Translations under genes and position numbers: made by a program | Part shown: positions 18,358 through 27,246 of the stretch, one piece after another | Position numbering within the stretch: the stretch's first letter is position 1 | Layout of the letters: every line of letters starts with the position of its first letter | The notes under the pieces: model-generated | What the model was told of the DNA's origin: nothing | What the model saw: the letters and a program-made list of their open reading frames with translations, nothing else | Databases searched by the model: none | Origin: Segatella oris | GTDB taxonomy: Bacteria; Bacteroidota; Bacteroidia; Bacteroidales; Bacteroidaceae | Length of the DNA stretch: 64,000 nt | Direction of reading: 5' to 3' | Assembly: GCF_900637655.1 (NCBI RefSeq) | Contig: NZ_LR134384.1 | Location: forward strand, 1,674,001 to 1,738,000

Positions 18358-18508
18358 GAAATCTGTGTCAAATCACGATGTAATCTGCATCAAAACAGCT
18401 TGTAACTTGCGTCAAAATACATCGTGATTTGAGTCAAGTTACATTGTGATTTGAGTCAAGTTAAACGGTAAAGTGACGCAAAACACGACGTGATTAAACT
18501 CAAAATGA
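18358..18508. repeat. 22-bp-period dyad array, copy 2 (longest)
   Basis: Seven units start at 18358, 18380, 18402, 18424, 18446, 18468 and 18490, exactly 22 bp apart. The fourth, GTGATTTGAGTCAAGTTAC, is among the cleanest and the seventh is decayed. Spacers are GAT, CTT, ATC, ATT, ACG and GAC. The array fills half of the 327-bp gap between the POT transporter stop and the start of the unknown membrane protein. The remainder (18244-18357 and 18509-18570) shows nothing else. Confidence 0.9.
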
Positions 18509-18570
18509 AAAGAGACTATACCGTTAAGTCACGACAATGCCTCTTTTACTATCATTTTATACAGTGTTCA

Positions 18571-20121
18571 TCAAGCTGTCATCTTATTGAGTTTCTTCAA
18601 CAGTGCAAACATTACAACCGCACTGATAAGGCAAAGTGCAATCAGAATGCCCCAGTTATACATCAGCGGAATACGGTTCCATAGCATTGAAGGGATAGAA
18701 CTGAGGTAGTTACCGATGGCAGTTGCAACGAACCATCCACCCATCATGAGGCCTTTATACTTTGGAGGTGCTACCTTGCTGACAAAGGAAATGCCCATTG
18801 GTGAGAGCAGAAGCTCGGCTAAGGTCAAGGTGAAATAGGTGGAAATCAACCAACTTGGAGAAAGAATGCTTTGGGTTTTATCCCCTAAGTCCATAGGAGA
18901 AATCAGACTGGTTGAGGCCAATGTGATGACCCCAAATCCCAATGCAGCCACTAACATACCCCAGGCAATTCGGGCCGGCGCACTTACTTCATGGCCTTTA
19001 TTGGCTAATAAACCGAAGAAAAGCATACTGAAAGGTGTGAGTGAGACGACAAAGAAAGGATTGAATTGCTGGAAGTCGGAGGGTTGAGCCATAGTTGGAT
19101 TATCCATTTGCTTAAAGAGATATAGTGCACCTCCCCATGCAAGCAATGTAACAACGCTGCAGATGACCTTGTTCTTCGTGGTTTTTGCCTGGAAAACGGA
19201 GAAGCCGGTGTAGACTGAAAGTGCTATTAAAGCAAGACTGAAGATGTTGAACCAAATGCGCATTGAGCCGGTAACAGTCAGGTCTGTATATTTCTTTGCG
19301 AAGAAAGTCAGCGCAGAACCGTTCTGATGGAAAGCCATCCAGAAGAATATCACAACAGCGAAGACCAATAATAAGGCAACAATACGATCTTTCGTCTGCT
19401 TCGGTGTGAGTTCTTCAACAGCTTGATTGGCAGCTTTTGCTTGATTGGCTGTGACGTCTGCATGCTTAAACCAACTGCGACAGACAAAATAGATTATAGC
19501 CGAAAGTATCAGTGATATGCAGGCAACACCAAAGCAAAGACCATACGCACCATAAAGGGTATGCAAATATGCAGGGTCGAAATTGCCGGCGTCATACACA
19601 AATCCATATTGACGAAGATAGATGTTCGTAATCCATTTTGCCATTGAAGGAGCGAACATAGCACCTATATTAATGGCCATATAGAAAAGACTGAAAGCAG
19701 AATCACGACTGCTTGAATATTTAGGATTATCATAAAGGTTGCCCACAAGCACTTGAAGATTGCCTTTGAAAAGCCCGGTTCCCAGAGATACGCAAGCTAA
19801 ACCGGCAAACATGGCAGCCTTACCGATGTCGTTAGCTCCTGTCGGAATAGCTAATCCAAGATATCCAAAGAACATGGTTGCAAAGCCTATCGTGACACAC
19901 TTCCCATAACCGATTTTGTCGGCTAACATGCCACCTAAAAGCGGGGCAAAGTAAACAACGGCAAGAAAAATAGCATAGACTTGTCCTGCTTGAGACTCTG
20001 TCCAGCCAAACTTAGCCTGCATAAACAATGCAAAGATGGCTAACATTGTGTAGTAACCAAAGCGCTCACCCGTGTTGGCAAGGGCTAAGGCGTACAGACC
20101 TTTCGGTTGATTTTCAAACAT
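18571..20121 (-). CDS. Proton-dependent oligopeptide transporter (POT/PTR family)
   Basis: A 516-residue inner-membrane MFS transporter for di- and tripeptides. It has the expected 12-14 hydrophobic segments and starts MFENQPKGLYALALANTGER. The family signature region is ANTGERFGYYTM, where the usual ExxERFxYY has lost its first glutamate. GGMLADKIGYGKCVTIG, GTGLFKGNLQVLVGNLY and FSLFYMAINIGAM are other POT signatures. The C-terminal half has LTLAELLLSPMGISFVSKVAPPKYKGLMMG. Amino-acid-fermenting Prevotella and Porphyromonas relatives use such carriers. The PorT-like gene ends 20 bp upstream on the same strand, so the two may be co-transcribed. Confidence 0.92.
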   Translation of the reverse strand: MFENQPKGLYALALANTGERFGYYTMLAIFALFMQAKFGWTESQAGQVYAIFLAVVYFAPLLGGMLADKIGYGKCVTIGFATMFFGYLGLAIPTGANDIGKAAMFAGLACVSLGTGLFKGNLQVLVGNLYDNPKYSSSRDSAFSLFYMAINIGAMFAPSMAKWITNIYLRQYGFVYDAGNFDPAYLHTLYGAYGLCFGVACISLILSAIIYFVCRSWFKHADVTANQAKAANQAVEELTPKQTKDRIVALLLVFAVVIFFWMAFHQNGSALTFFAKKYTDLTVTGSMRIWFNIFSLALIALSVYTGFSVFQAKTTKNKVICSVVTLLAWGGALYLFKQMDNPTMAQPSDFQQFNPFFVVSLTPFSMLFFGLLANKGHEVSAPARIAWGMLVAALGFGVITLASTSLISPMDLGDKTQSILSPSWLISTYFTLTLAELLLSPMGISFVSKVAPPKYKGLMMGGWFVATAIGNYLSSIPSMLWNRIPLMYNWGILIALCLISAVVMFALLKKLNKMTA

Positions 20122-20141
20122 ATTCCTATTTTTAATTGTAA

Positions 20142-20900
20142 TTATTTCGTTTTTTTCGTCCGTTTGATATCAAAGAGATAGGTTGCTTTGATAACAATAT
20201 TGCCAAAGTTTGACTTTGAGAAGAAGTCGCGTTTAGTAGAGCCATAGATATTGCCAAGTCCGTAATAATAGCGTGCTTCAAGCAGGAAATGCCCCACTTT
20301 TGGGTGGCTGTATTCTCCGCCAAGACCTACGATGATGCCATAATCAAATTTCTTCTCTACACTCATCGTATCTTGTGCAACCACTGGGTTGACGCGGTCT
20401 TTTGTGTTACGCTGGTCAAAGTTGAAATTCATGTCGGTACTTTCACTGAGCATATAGCCAAACTGTGGTCCCAAATTGAGAAAGAAATTGGTCCCCTTGT
20501 CTTCTTTCCCCCATGCAAGGTGGGCAAAGATAGGTGCTTGAATATAGTTGATTGTGCGTTTATATTCTTCTGCAACTCCTGTCGTTGCATTGATGACAGG
20601 TTGGTCTTTAGCATCAAGAATGTCCTCTTTCCAACCCAATTGAGCATAGTTTATTTCTGCCATGATAGAACAAAATGTAGAAAAATATTTCTCACTTTTA
20701 TAGCGCAATGCAAGACCACCGGTGATACCTCCGTGTTGTTTCTGATTGACTTTGGGCACAAATCCAACATTGCTCAATACGTAACCTCCATTGAAACCTA
20801 CAGAGAAGTCATCGCGATGCTCGCCTATCTGCGCCAAAAGAGGCTGACCATAACAGCAGACAAACAGCAAGACTCCCATTATTTTGTTTTGCAATCTCAT
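20142..20900 (-). CDS. PorT-family outer-membrane beta-barrel protein
   Basis: From ATG 20900 the protein is 252 residues. An alternative TTG at 20912 is less likely. A signal peptide ends near PLLAQ (about residue 21). The rest is rich in alternating beta-strand pattern and glycine/aromatic residues: FSVGFNGGYVLSNVGFVPK, GLALRYKSEKYFS, YIQAPIFAHLAWG, NLGPQFGYMLS, and a last barrel strand before an RTKKTK tail. This pattern is what Pfam-style outer-membrane beta-barrel/PorT-like models detect in Bacteroidota. Whether it serves type IX secretion, as Porphyromonas PorT does, is not shown. The start is 27 bp after the stop of the periplasmic-binding-like gene. Confidence 0.72.
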   Translation of the reverse strand: MRLQNKIMGVLLFVCCYGQPLLAQIGEHRDDFSVGFNGGYVLSNVGFVPKVNQKQHGGITGGLALRYKSEKYFSTFCSIMAEINYAQLGWKEDILDAKDQPVINATTGVAEEYKRTINYIQAPIFAHLAWGKEDKGTNFFLNLGPQFGYMLSESTDMNFNFDQRNTKDRVNPVVAQDTMSVEKKFDYGIIVGLGGEYSHPKVGHFLLEARYYYGLGNIYGSTKRDFFSKSNFGNIVIKATYLFDIKRTKKTK

Positions 20901-20927
20901 ACTAAAAACCAAGAGAAATAGACGAAA

Positions 20928-22058
20928 TCAATAGGCAATACTCTCTACATTGCCATTGTAGAGGTAATGAATTAACTGAAAACTTGCATTAATACGCCCA
21001 CCATTGTCAACGGGTTCGAACTTCAATGGTGATTGCAATGCCTTGTAAGGCTGTTGCCATTTGCTGCCCAGAAACCTCTTGCCATACTGCGCCATGCCTC
21101 GAACAAAGAATTGTGCATGGTCGTAGCCCATGATGGCAAAGCGTGGCAAGGCCTGCTGCATAGGCTCATGAAACCAATAACGATAGCTGTTTTCCAAAGC
21201 CTTCGTGCCCGAAGAAGAGGCATTATAATAAAAGGTTGTGGGGATATAAGTGTCATATTTGCAGAAATGGGCAAAGTCATAAGGTGCATACATCAACCAT
21301 TCTGTATATCCAAACATGCTGATGAGTGTGCCAGGATGCAACTGATCGAAACGCTCAAGCTTGACAAAAGCGGCATTCAGTTCGGGAGAACGCGCTGTAT
21401 TGAGCACGATAACATTTGTCTGACCATTGACAAAAGCCTTGGAAAATGCAATATCATCTGACTTGAGACTTGTGAGATTATAGCGTATTCCCTTGGTTTC
21501 AAGCTGCTTGCGCAATGCTGCAGTGAAAGCACCTTTCTTGCTTGTAGCATCTCCACAATCGACAAATACAGGATGACATTTACTGAAACGTTCAATAAAA
21601 GCATTTACTGTGGCGTTTATCAACCGTGTTTCATCCTGATATACCTGGAAGATATTGCTGTTATATGCCACATCATTTCCTGAAATAGAGAATGGTATCA
21701 CCAATCGAATGCCTTTAGTTTTACAGAAATCACCAAGAGGTTTCACTTGTTTGCTATACAAAGGGCCGAATATTAAATCACACTTGGTTGCATTTGGATC
21801 GAGCAATGTAGTTTTGATATCTGTGTCAATATTAACATTCCAGGCATGAATATTGATATGATAGCCCTCTTTTTTCAGCTGCTCAAAAGCTGTCAGCATA
21901 CCACGATAATATTCTATCATGCGCTTTCCATCACCATCTACTTGATGCAATGGAAGCATTACACCCACAGAAATCGTGTTATTACTACCAGCTTTGCCTG
22001 TGACAACGCCCATAACGACAAGCAAACAAAGCAATATGTATCTACAAATAAACTTCAT
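20928..22058 (-). CDS. Exported periplasmic-binding-protein-like (type 1 receptor fold) protein
   Basis: A 376-residue exported protein. A signal peptide covers about residues 1-24 (ends GKAGS). ISVGVMLPLHQVDGDGKRMIEYYRG begins the type 1 periplasmic-binding fold used by branched-chain amino-acid receptors. DLIFGPLYSKQVKPLGDFC and RLVIPFSISGND are the usual early strands. Related Bacteroidota proteins often carry N-terminal LysM domains; none is present here. No ABC permease or ATPase is nearby, so transport by an ABC system is doubtful. It is followed by the PorT-like barrel on the same strand, which suggests an envelope role. Confidence 0.72.
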   Translation of the reverse strand: MKFICRYILLCLLVVMGVVTGKAGSNNTISVGVMLPLHQVDGDGKRMIEYYRGMLTAFEQLKKEGYHINIHAWNVNIDTDIKTTLLDPNATKCDLIFGPLYSKQVKPLGDFCKTKGIRLVIPFSISGNDVAYNSNIFQVYQDETRLINATVNAFIERFSKCHPVFVDCGDATSKKGAFTAALRKQLETKGIRYNLTSLKSDDIAFSKAFVNGQTNVIVLNTARSPELNAAFVKLERFDQLHPGTLISMFGYTEWLMYAPYDFAHFCKYDTYIPTTFYYNASSSGTKALENSYRYWFHEPMQQALPRFAIMGYDHAQFFVRGMAQYGKRFLGSKWQQPYKALQSPLKFEPVDNGGRINASFQLIHYLYNGNVESIAY

Positions 22059-22136
22059 CTTAGAAAAATATTAAACTTCCAACTGCAAAAATACAAAAAA
22101 TATGTCATTACACCATATCTTGTGTTTTCTTTTTAG

Positions 22137-22144
22137 TAACTTTG
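22137..22144 (+). promoter_or_regulatory. -7 element upstream of the gliding-domain protein
   Basis: TAACTTTG matches TAnnTTTG; the ATG is at 22166. No good TTTG is seen at the -33 position, so this is a partial match only. Confidence 0.4.
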
Positions 22145-22165
22145 CAAAAATATAGCTATAAAGAA

Positions 22166-22852
22166 ATGAAAATAAAGATATTAGTTCTGCTCTTTTTACA
22201 GTTGATAGGCTATGTCTGTGTTTGGGCTGATGATAATCCTACTGTCGTGCCAACTGTAATTATCAAGGATGCTTCTGGAAATGAAAGCCAAGGAGATTAT
22301 AATGGACCAGCACCTGTTGAGGCAACTTTTAAGGCAAACCCGCAGTCTGTAACTGGTTGGACGGCTTATTACGAATGGCGTTTCAGTTATGAAAGAGAGA
22401 ATAAGCCCTATCTTATCAGGTATGAAGAGAATACATCCTATACATTCAGTAGGTCGGGACATCATTCGGTTGTGCTCTATGCAAAGTTCACCAATGGCAA
22501 TGACATTATAGAACAAGAGTGCGATCCGATAAGCATTACGCTGTCAGAGAGCAAACTTGAAATGCCAAATGCCTTTTCTCCAAATGGTGACGGCATTAAT
22601 GATATTTATCAAGCTAAGTCAACCTACCAGAGCATTATAGAGTTTCATGCTATCATTTACAATCGCTGGGGCCAGAAACTCTATGAATGGAATGATATAA
22701 CCGGCGGTTGGGATGGAAAGTTTCACGGTAAAGATGTCAGCCAAGGAGTATATTTTGTTGTGGTAAATGCACGTGGCGCCGATGGCAAACGCTATTCTAT
22801 CAAGCGTGATGTAAATCTTCTAAGGGGTTACATCGACTCAACAGGGCAATGA
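22166..22852 (+). CDS. Small secreted protein with a gliding-motility-associated C-terminal domain
   Basis: From ATG 22166 the protein is 228 residues; the in-frame TTG upstream overlaps the promoter and is rejected. A signal peptide ends near VCVWA. A PKD/Ig-like middle region (about 30-135) has YYEWRFSY and [11 protein letters not shown]. The C-terminal 90 residues are a classic CHU_C / type B type-IX-secretion domain: [17 protein letters not shown], then [30 protein letters not shown], and a final KRDVNLLR. Proteins with this domain are usually much longer. It is expected to be exported through type IX secretion if the strain has that machinery. uvrA follows 62 bp downstream. Confidence 0.85.
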   Translation: MKIKILVLLFLQLIGYVCVWADDNPTVVPTVIIKDASGNESQGDYNGPAPVEATFKANPQSVTGWTAYYEWRFSYERENKPYLIRYEENTSYTFSRSGHHSVVLYAKFTNGNDIIEQECDPISITLSESKLEMPNAFSPNGDGINDIYQAKSTYQSIIEFHAIIYNRWGQKLYEWNDITGGWDGKFHGKDVSQGVYFVVVNARGADGKRYSIKRDVNLLRGYIDSTGQ

Positions 22853-22914
22853 GGTGGGCAGAAAAAACTATCAAGAAGAAGTATTCAAGAAACACAAAAT
22901 AGAATGATTTCCTT

Positions 22915-25746
22915 ATGGAAAGAGAAGATAAAAACATTAATGTCTGGGGAGCACGTGTGCATAATCTAAAGAATATCGACGTGCAAATCCCTCGCAATTC
23001 ACTGACAGTCATCACTGGTTTGTCGGGTTCTGGCAAGTCATCATTAGCTTTTGACACTATTTTTGCCGAAGGACAACGTAGATATATAGAAACGTTTTCA
23101 GCTTATGCACGTAATTTCCTGGGTAACATGGAACGATCGGATGTTGACAAAATAACAGGTTTAAGCCCTGTTATCAGCATTGAACAAAAGACTACGAACA
23201 AGAATCCTCGGTCAACTGTCGGTACGACTACAGAGATTTACGATTATCTACGCTTGCTTTATGCACGTGCAGGAACGGCATATAGTTATGCTACTGGCGA
23301 GAAAATGGTAAAATATACAGAGGAGAAAGTCATTGAAATGATTACTCATGATTATGTAGATAAGCGTATTTACCTCCTTGCTCCATTGATTAGAAACCGC
23401 AAAGGGCATTATCGTGAACTCTTTGAAAGCATGAGGCGCAAGGGATATATCTATATCCGAGTAGACGGAGAGATAAAGGAAATCACGCGTGGTATGAAGA
23501 CCGACCGCTACAAAAACCATAATATAGAGGTAGTAGTCGATAAGATGCTCGTGGAAGATGTCTCTCATGAGCGCCTCGCCAAAAGTATACAAAATGCCAT
23601 GAAGCAGGGCGATGGCCTTATTATGGTATTGGATAAAGATAGCGGTGATGCCAAGTTCTTCTCTAAACGCCTTATGTGCCCGACTTCTGGAATTTCCTAT
23701 AAAGACCCCGCACCAAATATATTCTCGTTTAATTCACCAGAGGGGGCATGTCCACATTGCAAAGGATTAGGCTATGTCAACGAGATAGATCTTAAGAAAG
23801 TAATCCCCAATGACAAGATGAGTATACGCGAAGGGGCTATTGCCCCATTGGGGAAATATAAGAATCAGATGATATTCTGGCAGATAGATGCTATTCTTCA
23901 GAAGTATGACTGCAATCTCAAGACTCCCTTTGTAGATATTCCACAGGATGCTATTAATGAGATTTTATATGGCAGTCTGGAGAACTTGAAGATTGACAAG
24001 GGGCTTGTTCATACTTCTTCAGACTATTTTGTGGCCTTTGATGGTATTATTAAATACCTGCAGACCGTTATGGAAACCGACGAATCGGCTGCAGGAAAGA
24101 AGTGGGCCGATCAGTTCATGGCTACGACAGAGTGCCCAGAATGCAAGGGACAACGCCTTAACCGTGAGGCGCTCTCCTATCGCATTTGGGATAAGAACAT
24201 TACAGAGGTAGCCTGTCTTGATATCAATGACCTCAAGGAATGGCTTGAACATGTGGAAGAACACATGGAAGTTCAGCAAAAAAAAATAGCTACCGAGATA
24301 CTTAAAGAAATCCGAACGCGTGTGAACTTTCTGTTGGAAGTAGGGCTCGACTATCTCTCACTCAATCGGCAAAGTGCTACCCTTTCGGGCGGAGAAAGCC
24401 AACGTATTCGCTTAGCTACACAGATAGGAAGTCAATTGGTCAATGTACTTTATATCCTTGATGAACCGAGTATAGGTCTGCATCAACGTGACAATGACCG
24501 TCTCATCCGCTCACTCAAGGAACTGCGCGACCTTGGTAACACTGTAATTGTTGTTGAACACGATGAAGATATGATGAGGGCCGCTGACTGGATCATAGAC
24601 ATTGGACCAAAGGCAGGGCGAAAAGGTGGTGAAGTTGTATTTCAAGGGACGCCTGAAGAAATGCTTAAACAGCATACCATCACAGCTGAATATCTGAATG
24701 GTGAACGTAAGATAGAAATACCATCCGAACGTCGCAAGGGTAATGGGAAACATATAAAGATTTTCGGTGCAAAAGGAAATAATCTCAAAAATGTGGATAT
24801 TGATTTTCCATTAGGCAAGTTGATTGTTGTCACCGGAGTATCAGGCTCTGGGAAATCTACGCTTATCAATGAAACACTCCAGCCCATTCTCTCTCACCAT
24901 TTCTATCGTTCGTTGAAAAAGCCTATGCCATATGACAAGGTGGAGGGGATTGACAATGTGGATAAAGTGGTCAATGTTGACCAGAGTCCTATTGGAAGAA
25001 CACCACGCAGTAACCCTGCAACCTACACGGGGGTATTCAGTGATATTCGAAATCTTTTCGTCAACTTACCTGAAGCAAAGATACGAGGTTATAAGCCAGG
25101 GCGCTTTTCCTTCAACGTGAAAGGTGGTCGTTGTGAGGCTTGTAGCGGTAATGGCTACAAGACAATTGAGATGAATTTCCTGCCCGATGTAATGGTACCA
25201 TGTGAGGTCTGCCACGGCAAACGTTACAATCGAGAAACACTTGAAGTGAGATATAAGGGTAAATCCATTGCTGATGTGCTCGATATGACGATTAATCAGG
25301 CCGTGGAATTCTTTGAGAATGTGCCAAGTATTCTGCCGAAAATCAAGACATTGCAGGATGTAGGTCTGGGGTATATCAAGCTTGGACAGAGTTCAACGAC
25401 ACTCTCAGGTGGTGAGAGTCAGCGCGTAAAGTTAGCTACAGAACTGGCTAAGCGTGATACAGGCAAGACGCTTTATATCCTTGATGAGCCGACAACAGGA
25501 CTTCACTTTGAGGATATCCGTATTCTGATGGATGTGCTTCAAAAACTCACTGACCGTGGCAACACTGTAATTATCATTGAACACAACTTGGATGTTATCA
25601 AGTTAGCTGACTATATCATTGATGTTGGTCCTGAGGGAGGACGAGGTGGTGGAACAATTCTTACCACAGGAACACCTGAAGAAATAGCCAAGAGTAAGTT
25701 GGGATATACACCGAAATTCTTAGCTTCTGCATTAAAAAAAGCATGA
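22915..25746 (+). CDS. uvrA: Excinuclease ABC subunit A
   Basis: DNA-damage recognition ATPase of nucleotide-excision repair. It has two ABC modules: Walker [10 protein letters not shown] at residues 35-43 and GVSGSGKST at 641-649, with signature sequences [13 protein letters not shown] and [13 protein letters not shown]. Zinc-finger cysteine pairs are seen in [28 protein letters not shown] and [10 protein letters not shown]. The UvrB-binding region lies between the first Walker A and the first signature. Length is 943 residues, normal. It may share a transcript with the gliding-domain gene upstream. A 424-bp gap with a dyad array follows. Confidence 0.97.
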   Translation: MEREDKNINVWGARVHNLKNIDVQIPRNSLTVITGLSGSGKSSLAFDTIFAEGQRRYIETFSAYARNFLGNMERSDVDKITGLSPVISIEQKTTNKNPRSTVGTTTEIYDYLRLLYARAGTAYSYATGEKMVKYTEEKVIEMITHDYVDKRIYLLAPLIRNRKGHYRELFESMRRKGYIYIRVDGEIKEITRGMKTDRYKNHNIEVVVDKMLVEDVSHERLAKSIQNAMKQGDGLIMVLDKDSGDAKFFSKRLMCPTSGISYKDPAPNIFSFNSPEGACPHCKGLGYVNEIDLKKVIPNDKMSIREGAIAPLGKYKNQMIFWQIDAILQKYDCNLKTPFVDIPQDAINEILYGSLENLKIDKGLVHTSSDYFVAFDGIIKYLQTVMETDESAAGKKWADQFMATTECPECKGQRLNREALSYRIWDKNITEVACLDINDLKEWLEHVEEHMEVQQKKIATEILKEIRTRVNFLLEVGLDYLSLNRQSATLSGGESQRIRLATQIGSQLVNVLYILDEPSIGLHQRDNDRLIRSLKELRDLGNTVIVVEHDEDMMRAADWIIDIGPKAGRKGGEVVFQGTPEEMLKQHTITAEYLNGERKIEIPSERRKGNGKHIKIFGAKGNNLKNVDIDFPLGKLIVVTGVSGSGKSTLINETLQPILSHHFYRSLKKPMPYDKVEGIDNVDKVVNVDQSPIGRTPRSNPATYTGVFSDIRNLFVNLPEAKIRGYKPGRFSFNVKGGRCEACSGNGYKTIEMNFLPDVMVPCEVCHGKRYNRETLEVRYKGKSIADVLDMTINQAVEFFENVPSILPKIKTLQDVGLGYIKLGQSSTTLSGGESQRVKLATELAKRDTGKTLYILDEPTTGLHFEDIRILMDVLQKLTDRGNTVIIIEHNLDVIKLADYIIDVGPEGGRGGGTILTTGTPEEIAKSKLGYTPKFLASALKKA

Positions 25747-25821
25747 GGAAAATTGGTTTATAAGGGAAAGTTCAACTTGCAGAGATAATTAATATAGACT
25801 GCAGGAGACTTCATTTACCTT

Positions 25822-25837
25822 AAAAAACATGTTTTTT
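25822..25837. other. 16-bp perfect palindrome downstream of uvrA
   Basis: AAAAAACATGTTTTTT is a perfect palindrome 76 bp after the uvrA stop. Stem strength is low because it is A/T only, but the T-run could assist termination on either strand. No other function is evident. Confidence 0.35.
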
Positions 25838-25931
25838 CATGACAGATACTTCGGGAGATTGGCTCATGAATATGCCAAGTTCGGGATAAGTAATTGAAAC
25901 TATTACAAGCTAAGATTAATCTCCTGAGAAT

Positions 25932-26060
25932 GTAATTCATGTCAGTTTGCATGGCAACTTGACATAGATTACACTGCATTTTGACTCAAGTTACATAGTG
26001 AAATGACTCAAATTAGTGCGTGATTCAATACAAATTATAACGTCATGTAATGACAGCTTA
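25932..26060. repeat. 22-bp-period dyad array, copy 3 (uvrA/tRNA gap)
   Basis: Units start at 25932, 25954, 25976, 25998 and 26020, with a decayed sixth at 26042. The clearest is GCATTTTGACTCAAGTTAC at 25976. It is the main feature of the 25747-26170 gap; the rest is A/T-rich sequence with the palindrome at 25822. Confidence 0.85.
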
Positions 26061-26170
26061 TTTTTATCTTACCTCGAACTGAAGTATAGAATCTGCAAGT
26101 TGATTTAATAAATAGTTGTATGTAAAAGTGAAAGAGGAGTTTTGAAAATAAAACTCCTCTTTCTTGTTAC

Positions 26171-26248
26171 TGGTGATTCCGTTGGGATTCGAACCCAAGA
26201 CCCACAGCTTAGAAGGCTGTTGCTCTAATCCAACTGAGCTACGGAACC
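26171..26248 (-). tRNA. tRNA-Arg (anticodon TCT)
   Basis: On the minus strand a cloverleaf folds. The acceptor stem pairs GGTTCCG with CGGAATC, the D arm contains AGCTCAGTTGG, and the anticodon loop is CTTCTAA with TCT at 26213-26211. The T loop contains GGTTCGAATCC. A discriminator A and an encoded CCA end the gene at 26171. It reads AGA codons. It stands alone, in opposite orientation to its neighbours. Confidence 0.95.
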
Positions 26249-26355
26249 CCATAGTATAAAAACGAATGCAAAAGTAATCTTTTCCCATGAGATATGCAAA
26301 TATTCTCAAAAGTTTTTCTAACTTTGCAGCCATATTTTAATAAGGAGATAACAAA

Positions 26356-27222
26356 ATGCAATACTTCATTATTGAGAATGGTGCCCAAGCAGGTCCATTC
26401 ACACCCAAAGAACTTGTTAATACAAAGCTTATCACTGCTGAAACCTTAGTTTGGACAGATGGTTTGAAAGACTGGACACCAGCGTGGCAGATAGAGGAAA
26501 TCAGATTGGCCATGGAGACTCGTACCAATTCTCAGCAGACTCCTCCACCCGTTCCGCCAACTATGCAGGTTGCTTCTGCGCAGAATAAAGAGCAAATGCC
26601 TAAGAAGAGCCACAAGACCTTCTGGTACTCTATTTTGGCAATTGTCCTTGTTTGCCTACTCGTTCTCATGGTAAGCAATCCTAACAAGCAAGATCATAAG
26701 GAAGCTATCAAAACAGAAGTGACAACAGCTATTACTAAATTGGCTGACAGAAACAATCAAGATAACGATATTTTTTCTATGGGACTCAAGATGTTGACTA
26801 ATCTCTTTGCCAGCAGTACGGTTGATGTCACCTTAGATCAAATTCTCAATTACCACAACTATCTGATTTATTCTTCTACAGATGTTACCTTTGATGGCGA
26901 ACAACATAAAGTCTCATACGGTATTCTTGGACATGTATTCACTTTAAATGCCGATGATGTGGTAAGGAGTTATGAGGCAGTTAATCAGAATGGTCAGAAG
27001 AATTCGTCTGTGGACAATACAGACCAAAAGTCGGTAAACGACAGCGAAGATGTTGAAAATAGTATAGACAAAACCATCAGTAAAGATGCTGATAAATTAG
27101 TTGATAAAGTCAGTAAGAAAGTCGAGGATAAGATAAACGAAGAACTGAATAAGAAACTTGATGAAGTTTCTGACAGTACAGAAAACGTTATTGATAAAAT
27201 TATAAAGGCATTAGGACTTTAA
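26356..27222 (+). CDS. GYF_2-domain single-pass membrane protein
   Basis: A 288-residue protein. Residues 1-55 form a GYF_2 (DUF4339) domain: YFIIENGAQAGPFTPKELV, then TLVWTDGLKDWTPAWQI. A proline/glutamine linker follows (PPPVPPTM), then one membrane helix at about residues 88-107. After that comes a region with LDQILNYHNYLIYSSTDVTFDGEQ that resembles DUF4359-type domains. The C-terminal 70 residues are strongly charged and heptad-like (VDKVSKKVEDKINEELNKK). The domain order is common in Bacteroidota, but the function is unknown. A TAACTTTG -7 element is at 26319-26326. It precedes mtaB by 24 bp. Confidence 0.78.
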   Translation: MQYFIIENGAQAGPFTPKELVNTKLITAETLVWTDGLKDWTPAWQIEEIRLAMETRTNSQQTPPPVPPTMQVASAQNKEQMPKKSHKTFWYSILAIVLVCLLVLMVSNPNKQDHKEAIKTEVTTAITKLADRNNQDNDIFSMGLKMLTNLFASSTVDVTLDQILNYHNYLIYSSTDVTFDGEQHKVSYGILGHVFTLNADDVVRSYEAVNQNGQKNSSVDNTDQKSVNDSEDVENSIDKTISKDADKLVDKVSKKVEDKINEELNKKLDEVSDSTENVIDKIIKALGL

Positions 27223-27246
27223 TTTCCTCTCTATTTCAAGAATAAA

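Noticed and set aside
18358-18508. CRISPR array
   Set aside because: Units are degenerate, period is 22 bp and the between-unit segment is 3 bp; CRISPR has conserved repeats with spacers of roughly 30 bp, and there are no cas genes.
20928-22058. Branched-chain amino-acid ABC receptor
   Set aside because: No ABC permease or ATPase genes are adjacent; neighbours point to an envelope role.
26171-26248. tRNA as an integration hotspot with an island next to it
   Set aside because: Flanking genes are ordinary chromosomal genes, no integrase or direct repeat of the tRNA 3' end is visible.
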